A stretch of DNA of 64,000 bases from Novilysobacter antarcticus (GCF_019802285.1 NZ_JAIEUJ010000002.1:124001-188000); one strand, 5' to 3'; counted from the stretch's first letter, positions 28,260 through 38,285 are shown. The notes: generated by a model not told the origin, from the sequence alone. Program-made: numbers and translations.

Positions 28260-29563
28260 GACCGCCACCGTGGCAGAGCGAGAGTCCATATACCTAAGCG
28301 GCGATAGGCCAGGACTGCCAAGCAAATATTCCAAATAATGAGAGAAAGTGACGAACCAACTGCAGCACCCTCAATTCCGTATACTGGAATAAGAAAGAGA
28401 GACACGCATATATTAATAATCAAGGACCCGGAGAACACCGCAGCAACCGTGCGCTGCTGGCGCGCCATGGTCATCAGTCCACTGACTGCCCCAAAAGCGG
28501 CATTGACAAGCTGTCCCACGCATAAGATTCGAATGCAGCTTGCAGCACCGTCAAAACCAACCCCGTACACTTTAGAAACAATAAAATCACTACCGAAATA
28601 TAGCGCCAAACATAACGGCACGGCACATAGCAAGGTAAACTGGCTAGAGCGCGTTACCAATCGCTGCAACGCGAGATGATTGTCTTGCGCAATCAGGCGA
28701 GAGAAGTAGGGTGCCGTCACTAGATTCACGGCGTTAAGTGAGAAGACGATCAGCGTGCCCGCCGACACTGCAACCTTGAAGACCCCAGCCTGCTGAGCAT
28801 CAACAAGAGCTCCGACAAGAATTATGTCTACTTGCTGACTAATCACCTGACTGCTCGCTAGCAGGCTCAGCCAAATCGCAGCCGACAGCCAATCCTTCTG
28901 CGTTTTTTCTAGAATGGGTCCCGTTATTTGCCAAGCAATTGGGGGCGTTAGCTTTTTCAAGATAGCCCAACCAATAGCGTAGGTAACAACACATGCGATA
29001 ACATTTGCAGCAATCGCACCATCCGCGCCTAAATTTCCAAACTGGGCAGCCAACGCTACGGCGACAATAAGAATAAACGGCTTAATCAAATACTCTGGCA
29101 TTACACCAATGGCGACGTGGCCTGAGCCGCGCAACATTGCAGCGCGAACACTATTTAATGTGGATGGCAAGATTGTAAAAGCTGCTATTACAAGAACAGA
29201 GCGAAACCCAGCGCCCATCAATAATGACATGATGACCGCGCAAATTGTTACGACACACGCTGAGACAACGGAAGCCTTAATGGACCAACGCCAGAGCTGA
29301 ACCACACGTTCCCAGCGACGCTCGGCTTTGTAACGGGCAGTTTCTCGTACTATAAGGCTTGGTATTCCAAGCTGGGCGGGCACTAGTGCAACAGTCATGA
29401 TTGCGATGGCAAACGCGTACCTGCCGTAGCCCTCGGCGCCCAAGATCCTCGCAAGCACTATCGAGGCGAGAAATGCTAGCGCGGCACCTGCTACCTTCCC
29501 AACTAGCCCCCCAGACATTTGACGAAGGAGGCCGCGCCAATCGGCGCGGCTAAATGGAGCCAT
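28256..29563 (-). CDS. wzx: Wzx-type oligosaccharide flippase
   Basis: This 435-residue MOP-superfamily transporter has 12-14 predicted hydrophobic helices. The N-terminal LLRQMSGGLVGKVAGAALAF segment and the following VLARILGAEGYGRYAFA are typical of Wzx polysaccharide transporters. It would flip the undecaprenyl-linked repeat unit to the periplasm before polymerisation. The start (ATG 29563) lies 19 bases after the dehydrogenase stop, and its end overlaps the next gene by 4 bases. The composition is AT-rich. It is specific to the locus, not MurJ, which is at 43714-45294. Confidence 0.88.
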   Translation of the reverse strand: MAPFSRADWRGLLRQMSGGLVGKVAGAALAFLASIVLARILGAEGYGRYAFAIAIMTVALVPAQLGIPSLIVRETARYKAERRWERVVQLWRWSIKASVVSACVVTICAVIMSLLMGAGFRSVLVIAAFTILPSTLNSVRAAMLRGSGHVAIGVMPEYLIKPFILIVAVALAAQFGNLGADGAIAANVIACVVTYAIGWAILKKLTPPIAWQITGPILEKTQKDWLSAAIWLSLLASSQVISQQVDIILVGALVDAQQAGVFKVAVSAGTLIVFSLNAVNLVTAPYFSRLIAQDNHLALQRLVTRSSQFTLLCAVPLCLALYFGSDFIVSKVYGVGFDGAASCIRILCVGQLVNAAFGAVSGLMTMARQQRTVAAVFSGSLIINICVSLFLIPVYGIEGAAVGSSLSLIIWNICLAVLAYRRLGIWTLALPRWRS

Positions 29564-29582
29564 GATCTGTATTCATTGGGTA

Positions 29583-30843
<1,261 letters not shown>

Positions 30844-30857
<14 letters not shown>

Positions 30858-32217
30858 GGTGGGCTTCCGCAGTGGCAGTGGTGGACGGTTGGTTGTTGGC
30901 ACGGAGCACCCGCACCAACAGCAACGCGAACACGACGCTGACCGTCAGTGTCCGCAAGGGGTAGTCGGCTAGGCTATGCGCGACCGGAACCGTAATGGCG
31001 ATCGCAGCCGCAACCGACAATTTTACGTCATCGCGGCGGCCGATGAGGCTCTTGCGCACGGCCAGCAACAACAGGGCCAGGAACGCCCCGATCAGCGCGA
31101 GGCCGAACAGCCCGGCCTCGAGCACGACCTCGACCAGCTCGTTGTGGGCGTGCAGCGCGTAGTTGCTGAGCATCCCGTCGATGGGTTCAAACGGTGCGTA
31201 GGTGTCACGGAAGGTTCCCAGACCGCTCCCCCACGGCAGATAGCCTTTGATGGAGGTCCAGCCATGGGTGATGTAGTCCCAGCGCCGGTCGCCGAGCGGA
31301 TCCTTGTCGAAGCGATCAATGATGCGGCTCCACGCGTAGTTGGCGACCGCTACGCCCGCAACCAGCAGGGCAAGGACCATGCCGCCATGACGCCGCGGCC
31401 AGGTCGTGGCCGCTCCGGTAGCGGAGAACAACACTATGGCACCGGTGACGGCGGCAGCGACCACCGCCAGCAGCACGCCGGTTCGGGAGAAGGTCATCGC
31501 GGCGCCCAGCAACAAAAGCACCACCGTGGCGTACCATGCAAACGCGGCGGGCTTGTGTTGTGCGCGCTGAGCGCCATGCGCGAACACCATCGCCACAGGC
31601 AGCAGCATCGCCAGCATCGACGCAAAGTGGTTGCGGTTGGCGAACAGCGCCGTGGCGGCCCCGGTGTTCTGGAATGCGTGCACGTGCAGGTCAACGCGGT
31701 TGCCGCCCGCCACCTGGGCGAACCCGAGCAAAACCATGGGCACGGCGAGCATCGCGGCAAGCGCCATCAGACGATCAAGGACGCGAGTCGGCAATGTGCA
31801 GCACAGCAGCCACATCGCCAGAGTCGACGTAATTGCCAGCAGGGCCCGCACGGTGGCCCAGGGGTCGAGGCTCATCGGCAGCCAGGCCGGGTACAGGCCG
31901 GCAGCGGCGAGGTCAGCCATCACGTCGTGCCGCAACGGCAGGGCACCGATCCAGCTGGCTGGCAGCGGCAACAGCTGCAGCAGTGCCACGCCAATCGCCG
32001 CCAGGAACAGGTAAAGAAACGCACGCTGCAACCCGGTGGCATCGTGGCGGCGCCAACGCATCACCCCCAGCCAAAGCGCAGGCACGGCAAAAAGATGCAC
32101 CACCGCATCACCCGTCCCGCGCGAGCCACCACCAAAACCCATCGCAACCACCAGCAGCGTTGCCGCAACGGCGCCGGCGATGAGATCAGGCGTCAGCGCG
32201 ACGCCCTTGTTCCGCAT
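30844..32217 (-). CDS. O-antigen ligase family membrane protein (Wzy_C domain)
   Basis: This 457-residue polytopic protein has about twelve hydrophobic helices and a large periplasmic loop. The Wzy_C/WaaL-type region includes FANRNHFASMLAMLLPV, MTFSRTGVLLAVV and, in the loop, LGTFRDTYAPFEP and ALHAHNELVEVVLEAGLFG. The HNE-type motif is characteristic of O-antigen ligases and bacterial exopolysaccharide ligase/polymerases. Unlike EpsG next door it is GC-rich, so it belongs to the conserved part of the locus. It could transfer the finished chain to an acceptor, or be a second polymerase. The stop overlaps the tviB start. Confidence 0.85.
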
Positions 32218-32261
32218 TTACACGCACTCCTGGTTCTTGCCCACAACTAGTGCTTGCCCGC

Positions 32262-32289
32262 AAAAGGAACCGGCCGCAAATGCGGCCGG
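32262..32289 (-). terminator. Probable terminator after the 120-residue exported protein
   Basis: An 8-bp perfect GC stem (ccggccgc/gcggccgg) with a 4-base loop is followed on the minus strand by TTCCTTTT. It lies between the small exported protein and the O-antigen-ligase-family gene and would split or attenuate the long operon here. Confidence 0.65.
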
Positions 32290-32314
32290 AAACCTCTGCC
32301 AGATTTTCCAGCGC

Positions 32315-32677
32315 TTAAGGGCTGGAGGGCGGGTCTTTCTTGCTGCTGCTACTGCCGCCGCCCGCTGCAACGGCGACGACGATCAGGCCGCCGGCGGCCG
32401 CGGCGAGAACGCCCGGGGACACGGTCGGAGACACCTTGGCAACGCGAACGCCATCGGGGGTCTGCATGACCGGCTGGCCGGTGGCGGGGTCGATCACGGG
32501 CTCGCCGGTGGCCGGGTCGAGGACCGGCTGCAGCGAGGACTCCTCAACCAGGAACTGGGATTCGTCACCCTGCTGGACCGGCGTGGCGGCCTGCTCGGCC
32601 GGCAACGGCTCTGGGGACTGCGCGAACGCGCTGCCAAATGCGAACGTGGCGGCGAACGCCAACAACAGATGCTTCAT
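32315..32677 (-). CDS. Small exported protein with C-terminal hydrophobic segment, GfcA/YjbE-like architecture
   Basis: This 120-residue protein starts at the ATG at 32677 with a GGGAG site. A signal peptide (cleavage near FAQ, residue 20) is followed by a Pro/Gln/Glu-rich stretch. Two tandem DPATG repeats occupy residues 51-70. A hydrophobic Ala/Val/Gly segment (about 88-107) then leads to a Ser-rich charged tail ending PPSSP. There is no recognised domain. The layout, signal peptide then low complexity then hydrophobic segment then Gly/Ser tail, resembles the tiny GfcA and YjbE proteins of enterobacterial exopolysaccharide operons, whose function is obscure. The sister protein at 34011-34304 has the same plan and the same PSSP ending. 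Confidence 0.75.
   Translation of the reverse strand: MKHLLLAFAATFAFGSAFAQSPEPLPAEQAATPVQQGDESQFLVEESSLQPVLDPATGEPVIDPATGQPVMQTPDGVRVAKVSPTVSPGVLAAAAGGLIVVAVAAGGGSSSSKKDPPSSP
32468..32527 (-). repeat. Tandem DPATG-containing coding repeat
   Basis: Two adjacent ten-residue units (PVLDPATGEP and VIDPATGQPV) in the 120-residue exported protein are encoded by near-identical 30-base segments. DPATG-type repeats occur in surface and plakin-like proteins. The repeat is in frame, so copy-number change would alter length without breaking the gene. Confidence 0.7.
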
Positions 32678-32770
32678 GTAGAGCTCCCTGGACGAATTAC
32701 CCGTCAAATATCGACGTGGCGCACTGCAGCATAAAGGTCGGTCGTGCGCTGGGCAAGCGTTGAGTGGCGA

Positions 32771-34036
32771 CTAATCGCTAATCGGGACTATCTGAATATC
32801 GTCGACATACACCGTTCCGCGTATCTGCCGCTCGGCCGCATTGCGACCGGTATGTCGCAGCACCAGTCGCTGGGCAGGGCACGACGCGGTGACACTAAAG
32901 GATGCCTCGGCCATCTGCCATCCAGGCGATTGCGGCAGTGGGAGCTCGGCGATAGGGGTTTTGGCGCTGTCGCACGCCAACTGCAAGACAAACGGGCGCG
33001 AGCTTCCGGTCCGATTATCGGCGGAGGCGCTCAGTCGATAAGTGCCTGCCGGCAGCGCCAGGCTCTGTTGCAGGTTCGCGAACTGCACGGCCCGACCATG
33101 GAAGGTGATTGCCAATGAGTGGTCGCCGCTATGCGGGTTACTGATATCCGCGCCGATGGCGAGGCCCGCCGCAGGGCGCATCTGCCACCCGTAGCCACCG
33201 TCGACTTCGGAATGCTCGAAACCGCCATCAAACACGAGGTCGGCCGCGTTGTGTGCCGCCGGGTCAACGCTTGCGAGCCAGGCTTCGCGAGCCTGCTGCG
33301 GTTGTCCCGCACGGCCCAGCAATGCAACGCGCGTCTGCAGTTCGTCGTCCTTGAGGGCCTGGCGGCTGGCCAGTTCCTCGAGGAAAGCGAGTGCGGGCGC
33401 CGGCGGTGTATCACTCGCGCGCAGTGTCCGCACCAGCGCCGCGCGCCACGGCGGATCCACCGCCATGCGATCGATCAATGCAGAACGGAACTCGGGGAAC
33501 TCCAACAACCCGACCATTTCGGCGAACATCGCCGGGCGGATATCGGGAGCCACACGCAGCAATGCATCCAGATGCATAACCGCGGCAGCGCTGTCGTTGT
33601 CGGCAAAGGCGCGCTGGGCCAGCAGCGCCTGTGCCATCCGGTCCCGCGGCCAGCGCTCGGCAGCGATACCCAGCAAATCCCCCGCGCGGGCGTCGTCGCC
33701 TTCTTCCATCGCCAACTGCCCGAGTACCCGGTAGGCGCGCCCGTCGATCGGACGGGTCGCCAGTGCCTTGCGAGCGTTTGTCGCCGCGTGGTCGGGAACC
33801 CCGCCTGATGGGTCCGAGTCATCGAGCGCCTTGATCAGGCGGTCCGGTCCGTACGCGCGACCGAGCGATCCATCCACCCGCGCCAGCTGTACGGCCAAAA
33901 TAGCGAGGAGCGCCGCTGCACCGGTCGCCAATCCAAGACGGATGACGCCAACGCGTGGCAAAGCAAAGGGGCCTTTCGGCCCCTTGGCTGACACGTTGGA
34001 CCGGCCCGGGTTACGGGCTGGACGGACGATCGTCAC
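32771..34036 (-). CDS. Membrane-anchored TPR protein with C-terminal carbohydrate-binding-like domain
   Basis: This protein of up to 421 residues has one N-terminal membrane anchor (about 31-50: VIRLGLATGAAALLAILAV). Helical tetratricopeptide-like repeats follow (about 75-215; AYRVLGQLAMEEGDDARAGD and similar). A beta-rich domain (about 265-421) begins DLVFDGGFEHSEV and ends VYVDDIQIVPI, a layout seen in CBM/galactose-binding-like modules. It would face the periplasm and could scaffold the polymerase or bind the glycan. The start is unsettled: GTG 34036, GTG 33994 or TTG 33961. The first two place a terminator-like hairpin inside the coding region and overlap the upstream small gene. Family name not recognised. 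Confidence 0.75.
   Translation of the reverse strand: MTIVRPARNPGRSNVSAKGPKGPFALPRVGVIRLGLATGAAALLAILAVQLARVDGSLGRAYGPDRLIKALDDSDPSGGVPDHAATNARKALATRPIDGRAYRVLGQLAMEEGDDARAGDLLGIAAERWPRDRMAQALLAQRAFADNDSAAAVMHLDALLRVAPDIRPAMFAEMVGLLEFPEFRSALIDRMAVDPPWRAALVRTLRASDTPPAPALAFLEELASRQALKDDELQTRVALLGRAGQPQQAREAWLASVDPAAHNAADLVFDGGFEHSEVDGGYGWQMRPAAGLAIGADISNPHSGDHSLAITFHGRAVQFANLQQSLALPAGTYRLSASADNRTGSSRPFVLQLACDSAKTPIAELPLPQSPGWQMAEASFSVTASCPAQRLVLRHTGRNAAERQIRGTVYVDDIQIVPISD
33966..33985 (-). terminator. Terminator-like hairpin with GNRA loop
   Basis: The minus strand reads AAGGGGCC-GAAA-GGCCCCTT followed by TGCTTTGCC: an 8-bp stem with a GAAA tetraloop, 25 bases beyond the stop of the 97-residue exported protein. 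It could terminate or stabilise that gene's mRNA. It lies in the N-terminal part of the longest TPR-protein frame. Confidence 0.55.
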
Positions 34037-34304
34037 TCGAGTCGTTCACGTTGTGCAGGATCGCGGCACCGAGTGCAACGCTGCCCGCGATCCACAGGGT
34101 CTTCTTGGCGGCTTCGGCCTTCGCATTGGCGCTGGCTGCAGAAGTTGCAGAGGCCGGCATGGCGGGCGGTGCGTCGCTGCTGGACGTGTCAGCAGGCGCG
34201 GTGGCCTGAGCCGGGGCGATCTCGGCGGCCGGGGCGGTGGCCTGGGCGAAAGCGGAGGCGCTGGCGACCATGGCGACAGCGGCAAAAATCCATTTGAAAC
34301 TCAT
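34011..34304 (-). CDS. Small exported Ala-rich protein, GfcA/YjbE-like architecture
   Basis: This 97-residue protein starts at the ATG at 34304 with an AGGAG site. A signal peptide (cleavage near AFAQ, residue 21) is followed by an Ala/Pro/Thr/Ser-rich low-complexity stretch to residue 66. A hydrophobic segment (about 69-84, LWIAGSVALGAAIL) and a charged tail NDSSDDRPSSP complete it. No known domain is visible. Architecture and the terminal PSSP match the 120-residue protein at 32315-32677 despite little other identity, and the DSS-type acidic tail recalls GfcA. It lies between wzc and the TPR protein in the export part of the locus, so a role in exopolysaccharide export or attachment is inferred. 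Confidence 0.75.
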   Translation of the reverse strand: MSFKWIFAAVAMVASASAFAQATAPAAEIAPAQATAPADTSSSDAPPAMPASATSAASANAKAEAAKKTLWIAGSVALGAAILHNVNDSSDDRPSSP

Positions 34305-34381
34305 ACGGTGCTCCTGTGGGGGATATCAAAATCTGTTGTCAGCGTAGCAGGACGATGTGTGCGAGGCGTCACTGGTTTCCG

Positions 34382-36562
34382 TCACTTGGTCGCGTCGCTG
34401 GACCCGTAGCTGTAATAACTGTAACCGTAGCCATCGCCCTTGCGCTTGTGGTCAAAGCCGGTAAGCAAGGTGCCCAGGACGTGGGCGCGCACGCTCACCA
34501 GTCGCTCCAGCGCCACCTGCAGCGCATCGCTGCGGGTCTTCTCGGCCGACACCACCAGCAAGGTGGCTTCGATCCGGTTTGCCAGCAGCGGTGCATCGGC
34601 CAGGCCCAGTACGGGCGGACCATCGAGCACGACGACGTCGAAGTCTGCGCGCAGCGATTCCAGCAAGGCCGTCAAGCCGTCGCCGGCCAACAGTTCCGGC
34701 GGGCTCGGCGGCAGCGGGCCGGAGGTGATCACCGACAGCGTGCTGCCAGCAAGCGGCTGCACCGCGGCGTCAGCCTGGGCCGCGCCTGCGAGCACGCTGG
34801 ACAGCCCAACGCTGTTGGAAAGGCTCATCAGGCGGTGGATGGAGGGATTGCGCAGGTCGGCATCCACCAGCACCACCCGCTTGCCGAGCTGGGCGATGTT
34901 GCGGGCCAGTTCCATAGCGGTGGTGGACTTGCCTTCCGTTGCACTGGCGCTGGTGACCAGCAGGCTGTGCGGCAGACCGTGCGGGGTAGCGAACTGCAAC
35001 GCCGTGCGCAGCGACCGGTACGCCTCGGCAAATGGCGAGCGGGCATCCGCTGCGGCTTGTGCCGGTGTGGTGCCGTCGGCCAGCAGCGGGATGACGCCCA
35101 GCACCGGCCGCGGGATCAGCGCGCGGAGCGCGTCCGGCGTCTTCACCGTGCGATCCAGGAAGTGCAGCACGAACGCCGCCAGCACGCCCAGGAATCCGCC
35201 CAGCAGCAGGCCGACCGCCAGGTTCAGTGCCAGCCGCGGCGAGTGGCGGCCGTTGGGAACGATCGCCGGATCGATCACCGAGATGTTGTTGGCCCCCACT
35301 CCGCCGGCGACGCCAATCTCCTTGTAGCGCTGCAGCAGCGCGTCGTAGATCTGACGGTTGGTGTCGGCCTCGCGACGCAGGATGTTGTACTGGATGCTGC
35401 GGCCTTCCAGGTCGAGCACATCGCCGCGCAGGGTGGCGAGCTGGTCACGCAGCAGGGATTCCTGGCGGACGGCGGCGTCGTAGTCGGCCTTGATCGCCGA
35501 TCGGATATTGGCGATCTCGGTCGCGACCTGACTGTCGAGCTCCCTGATCTGGCCCTGCAGGCGGACCATGTCGGGGTAGTCCGGCTTGTACACGCCAAGG
35601 TTCTGCTGGTACTCGGCGGCCAGGCCGGCGCGTTGCTCGCGCAGCTTCTGGATCAGCGAGTTGGCGACCACCTGCGGCAGACCCAGTCCGTTGCCGGCAC
35701 TGGCATTGCGCCAACGCGACTCGGCGAGGATGCGTTCGTCCTGCACCTTGGACAGGCTCGCGTTGAGCTGGGACAGGTTCTGCGCCGACAGCGAGGGCGC
35801 GCCCTCGCCCACCGACACGATCTGCTCGCGCTCAGAGAACTGGACCAGTTCCTTTTCCGAGTCCTCCAGTCGCGCCTTCAGCTGCGCCAGGCGCTCTTCC
35901 AGATACTTGGTCGCGTAAGCGGACGCGTCGAAGCGGCGCTCCAGATTGGAGGCGATAAAGGCATCGGCGTAGGCATTCGCGACCCGCGCGGCCAGCTGTG
36001 GGTCGGGCGAGTCGAAGTTGACCTTGACCAGACGCGAGTTGCGTACCGGCTCGATAGTCAGCGCTTTTGTCACCGGGCCAACGAGGGCCTGCTCGCGCGC
36101 CTGCTGAGCTGCGGCCGGAGCGGCGTCGGCACCGTTCTTCTCGGCCAGGCGCTCGTTGACCTTCTCGATGGTCTTGGCGTACTGCGGATTATCGACCAGG
36201 TTCAGGTCCTGGATGACGCGCTGGGCGAGCGAGCGGCTTTGCAGCAGTTCGTACTGGGTCTGGTAGAAGTCGCGATCCTGCGGTGACTCGACCGGGGACA
36301 GTCCCTCGAAGCTGGTCACCTTCATGGTGTCGCGTTCGATCTGGACGGTGGTCGCCGCGCGGTAGATCGGCGTCGCGAGCAGCGTGATCACCAGCGTCAG
36401 CAGGACCACCGCGCCGAGCACGCCCAGCACCAGCCACTGGCGCTCACGCAGGATCTGCCAGTAGGCCAGCAGATCGATCTCGTCGTCATCGGGTCGCGAC
36501 GGCGCCGCAACATCCTGCTCGCGAAAGCCGCTAGCGGGCGCGTTGTCCATTGGGCTGCTCAT
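34382..36562 (-). CDS. wzc: Wzc-type polysaccharide co-polymerase and tyrosine autokinase
   Basis: This 726-residue inner-membrane protein controls chain length and export. Two membrane helices (about 45-67 and 430-452) flank a long periplasmic coiled-coil Wzz domain. The cytoplasmic BY-kinase domain has the Walker A variant SASATEGKSTT, Walker A' VVLVDADLRNP and Walker B VVVLDGPP. A C-terminal tyrosine cluster (YGYSYYSYG) is the autophosphorylation site. The PHP phosphatase two genes upstream is the likely antagonist. The ATG at 36562 has GGAGGG before it and overlaps the wza stop as ATGA. It resembles GumC fused to its kinase. Confidence 0.95.
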   Translation of the reverse strand: MSSPMDNAPASGFREQDVAAPSRPDDDEIDLLAYWQILRERQWLVLGVLGAVVLLTLVITLLATPIYRAATTVQIERDTMKVTSFEGLSPVESPQDRDFYQTQYELLQSRSLAQRVIQDLNLVDNPQYAKTIEKVNERLAEKNGADAAPAAAQQAREQALVGPVTKALTIEPVRNSRLVKVNFDSPDPQLAARVANAYADAFIASNLERRFDASAYATKYLEERLAQLKARLEDSEKELVQFSEREQIVSVGEGAPSLSAQNLSQLNASLSKVQDERILAESRWRNASAGNGLGLPQVVANSLIQKLREQRAGLAAEYQQNLGVYKPDYPDMVRLQGQIRELDSQVATEIANIRSAIKADYDAAVRQESLLRDQLATLRGDVLDLEGRSIQYNILRREADTNRQIYDALLQRYKEIGVAGGVGANNISVIDPAIVPNGRHSPRLALNLAVGLLLGGFLGVLAAFVLHFLDRTVKTPDALRALIPRPVLGVIPLLADGTTPAQAAADARSPFAEAYRSLRTALQFATPHGLPHSLLVTSASATEGKSTTAMELARNIAQLGKRVVLVDADLRNPSIHRLMSLSNSVGLSSVLAGAAQADAAVQPLAGSTLSVITSGPLPPSPPELLAGDGLTALLESLRADFDVVVLDGPPVLGLADAPLLANRIEATLLVVSAEKTRSDALQVALERLVSVRAHVLGTLLTGFDHKRKGDGYGYSYYSYGSSDATK

Positions 36563-37269
36563 CGGTACGCCCTCCACACCGCGACAAACGGCGCCAGCTT
36601 GATCAGGTTCTGCAGGAAGACCTTGCCGGTGGAGGTATCCACGACGACGATGTCCTCGCCTTGCAGCACGGGGTCGTCCAACTGCCCTTCGATGATCTGG
36701 TCAACATCGAAGCGGGCGAAATGGCGGACGCCGCCGACGGTGCGGAACACCAGCACATTCTTGTGGCTGGCCACCGCGTCCATACCCTCCGCCAGCGCCA
36801 GCGCCTGCAGCAAGGTGACTTGGGAGGCGATCGGATAGATGCCGGGCTTCTCCACCGAGCCACTGACGGTGACGCGCTGGCTGGAGAACTCCTTGACGAA
36901 GATCGTCACCTGCGGGTTCTGCAGGTAGGTGGCGGCGTAGCGACGGGCGACGTCGGCCTCCATCTCGGTCACGGTCATGCCGGCGACGTCAATGACGCCG
37001 ATCAGTGGCAGGGACACTTGGCCGGAGTTGTTGACCCGGACCTCGCGGTCCAGGTCCTCGACCTGGAACACGGTGACGGTCAGCAGGTCGCTGGGCCCGA
37101 TCCGGTACTCCGGACGGCCAACGGCCTCGGCCACCGGATCGCCTTGGGGAAGCACTGTCACCGCACCGCTGGCGGCCGGACCGCGGCTGGCGCATGCAGA
37201 AAGCAGCAAGGCGCATGCGAGCGCCACGAATCGTGTCAGGTTGGGCAAAACGAGGGTTCCCCGGAACAT
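36559..37269 (-). CDS. wza: Wza/GumB-like outer-membrane polysaccharide export lipoprotein
   Basis: This 236-residue lipoprotein has a signal peptide and lipobox LSAC (Cys about 26), so it is lipidated and outer-membrane bound. A Poly_export domain (about 52-130: YRIGPSDLLTVTVFQVEDL and LPLIGVIDVAG) is followed by a SLBB-type domain (VTVSGSVEKPGIYPI). Multimers form the export channel that pairs with Wzc. It is shorter than E. coli Wza (379), like Xanthomonas GumB, and lacks extra SLBB repeats. It is translationally coupled to wzc (ATGA overlap) and starts 32 bases after the phosphatase gene. Confidence 0.93.
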   Translation of the reverse strand: MFRGTLVLPNLTRFVALACALLLSACASRGPAASGAVTVLPQGDPVAEAVGRPEYRIGPSDLLTVTVFQVEDLDREVRVNNSGQVSLPLIGVIDVAGMTVTEMEADVARRYAATYLQNPQVTIFVKEFSSQRVTVSGSVEKPGIYPIASQVTLLQALALAEGMDAVASHKNVLVFRTVGGVRHFARFDVDQIIEGQLDDPVLQGEDIVVVDTSTGKVFLQNLIKLAPFVAVWRAYR

Positions 37270-37301
37270 GCTGCGAAGTGCGGTGAAATATTGACCGCCA
37301 A

Positions 37302-38135
37302 TTATGCCCGACTAGACCGCAGCCCGCGCAAAAAACGCACCAGCGCGGAACCCGAACGCGGTGTGTCGTGGCTGCCGGGGGTGAAGCCAGGGGTCGCAAA
37401 CAGCGGCGGCGGCAGCAATTCCGGCGCGGTGTTGGCAATGATGCCCGCCGGCCGCGTGTGCACCATGTGCTCCGCCTCGTCAGCGCCGACCAAGGTTGCA
37501 GCAGCCTCGCGCGCTTCGGCCAGCAACGGCGGGCGACGCTGCGGATGGTGCGCGTCGGTGGCCAGCACCATGCAATGGCCGTCACCGACAAAACGCTCGC
37601 CCCAGTACTTGACCCGGCGGCCGAAGCGGCCGGTCAGTGCGCCGGCGGTGATCTGCATCCAAGCGCCGCGCCGGCTGATGCGCTCGAACACCTCGTACTG
37701 GTCTTCCACCCAACTCAAGCGCTCCGGATGGGTGATCAGCACGGTGTAGCCGGCCGTCATCAGCTCGAACACTGACTCCTCGAAGCGCGGCGGGGCGACG
37801 TGATGGGACGGCTCCAGCAGAAGGTAGCGCGAGCCGGCGATGGTCGGCACCCTGCCCTCGCGCAGGCCGTCCAGCAGGCCCGGGACCAGGTGCACGTCGG
37901 CATTGGCATGCAGGCGCAGCGGGATGTCGCGCTGGTCGAGCTCCGCCTGCAGCGCCGCCACGGCGGCACGGATGCCGACAGCGTCGTTCTCGTACATGCC
38001 CGGATAGATATGCGGGCTGCAGGCGATTTCGCGGATGCCGTCGGCGGCGGCGATGCGCGCCATGTCCAGCGCCATGTCGAGATCAACCGCACCATCGTCG
38101 ATGCCGGGAAGAATGTGGCAGTGGAGATCAAGCAT
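37302..38135 (-). CDS. CpsB/CapC-family PHP tyrosine-protein phosphatase
   Basis: This 277-residue manganese-dependent PHP-fold phosphatase starts MLDLHCHILPGIDDGA, whose His residues form the metal site. Further metal ligands lie in CSPHIYPGMYEN, LEPSHHVAP, VLITHPERL and LATDAHHPQRRPP. It should dephosphorylate the Wzc tyrosine tail and so control polymer length and output. Its C-terminus extends about 30 residues past the typical domain. It is the first gene of the minus-strand polysaccharide locus; the operon promoter must lie in the short space before the tRNA-Thr terminator at 38176, or transcription reads through. Confidence 0.92.
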   Translation of the reverse strand: MLDLHCHILPGIDDGAVDLDMALDMARIAAADGIREIACSPHIYPGMYENDAVGIRAAVAALQAELDQRDIPLRLHANADVHLVPGLLDGLREGRVPTIAGSRYLLLEPSHHVAPPRFEESVFELMTAGYTVLITHPERLSWVEDQYEVFERISRRGAWMQITAGALTGRFGRRVKYWGERFVGDGHCMVLATDAHHPQRRPPLLAEAREAAATLVGADEAEHMVHTRPAGIIANTAPELLPPPLFATPGFTPGSHDTPRSGSALVRFLRGLRSSRA

Positions 38136-38175
38136 CGGGGAGGTCGATCATCGTGAAATGTCCCGCAGTTGCAAT

Positions 38176-38206
38176 GCAAAAAGCCCCGGCAGGGCCGAGG
38201 CTTTGC
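38176..38206 (-). terminator. Terminator after tRNA-Thr
   Basis: A 9-bp stem with one mismatch (agccccggc/gccgaggct), extended by gcaaa/tttgc pairing, gives a T-run on the minus strand. It ends the tRNA-Thr transcript and insulates it from the cpsB-like gene at 38135. Confidence 0.8.
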
Positions 38207-38209
38207 ATC

Positions 38210-38285
<76 letters not shown>

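Noticed and set aside
30976-32250. Plus-strand open frame opposite the O-antigen ligase gene
   Set aside because: It is a Gln/His/Arg-rich shadow; the minus-strand membrane protein is clearly real.
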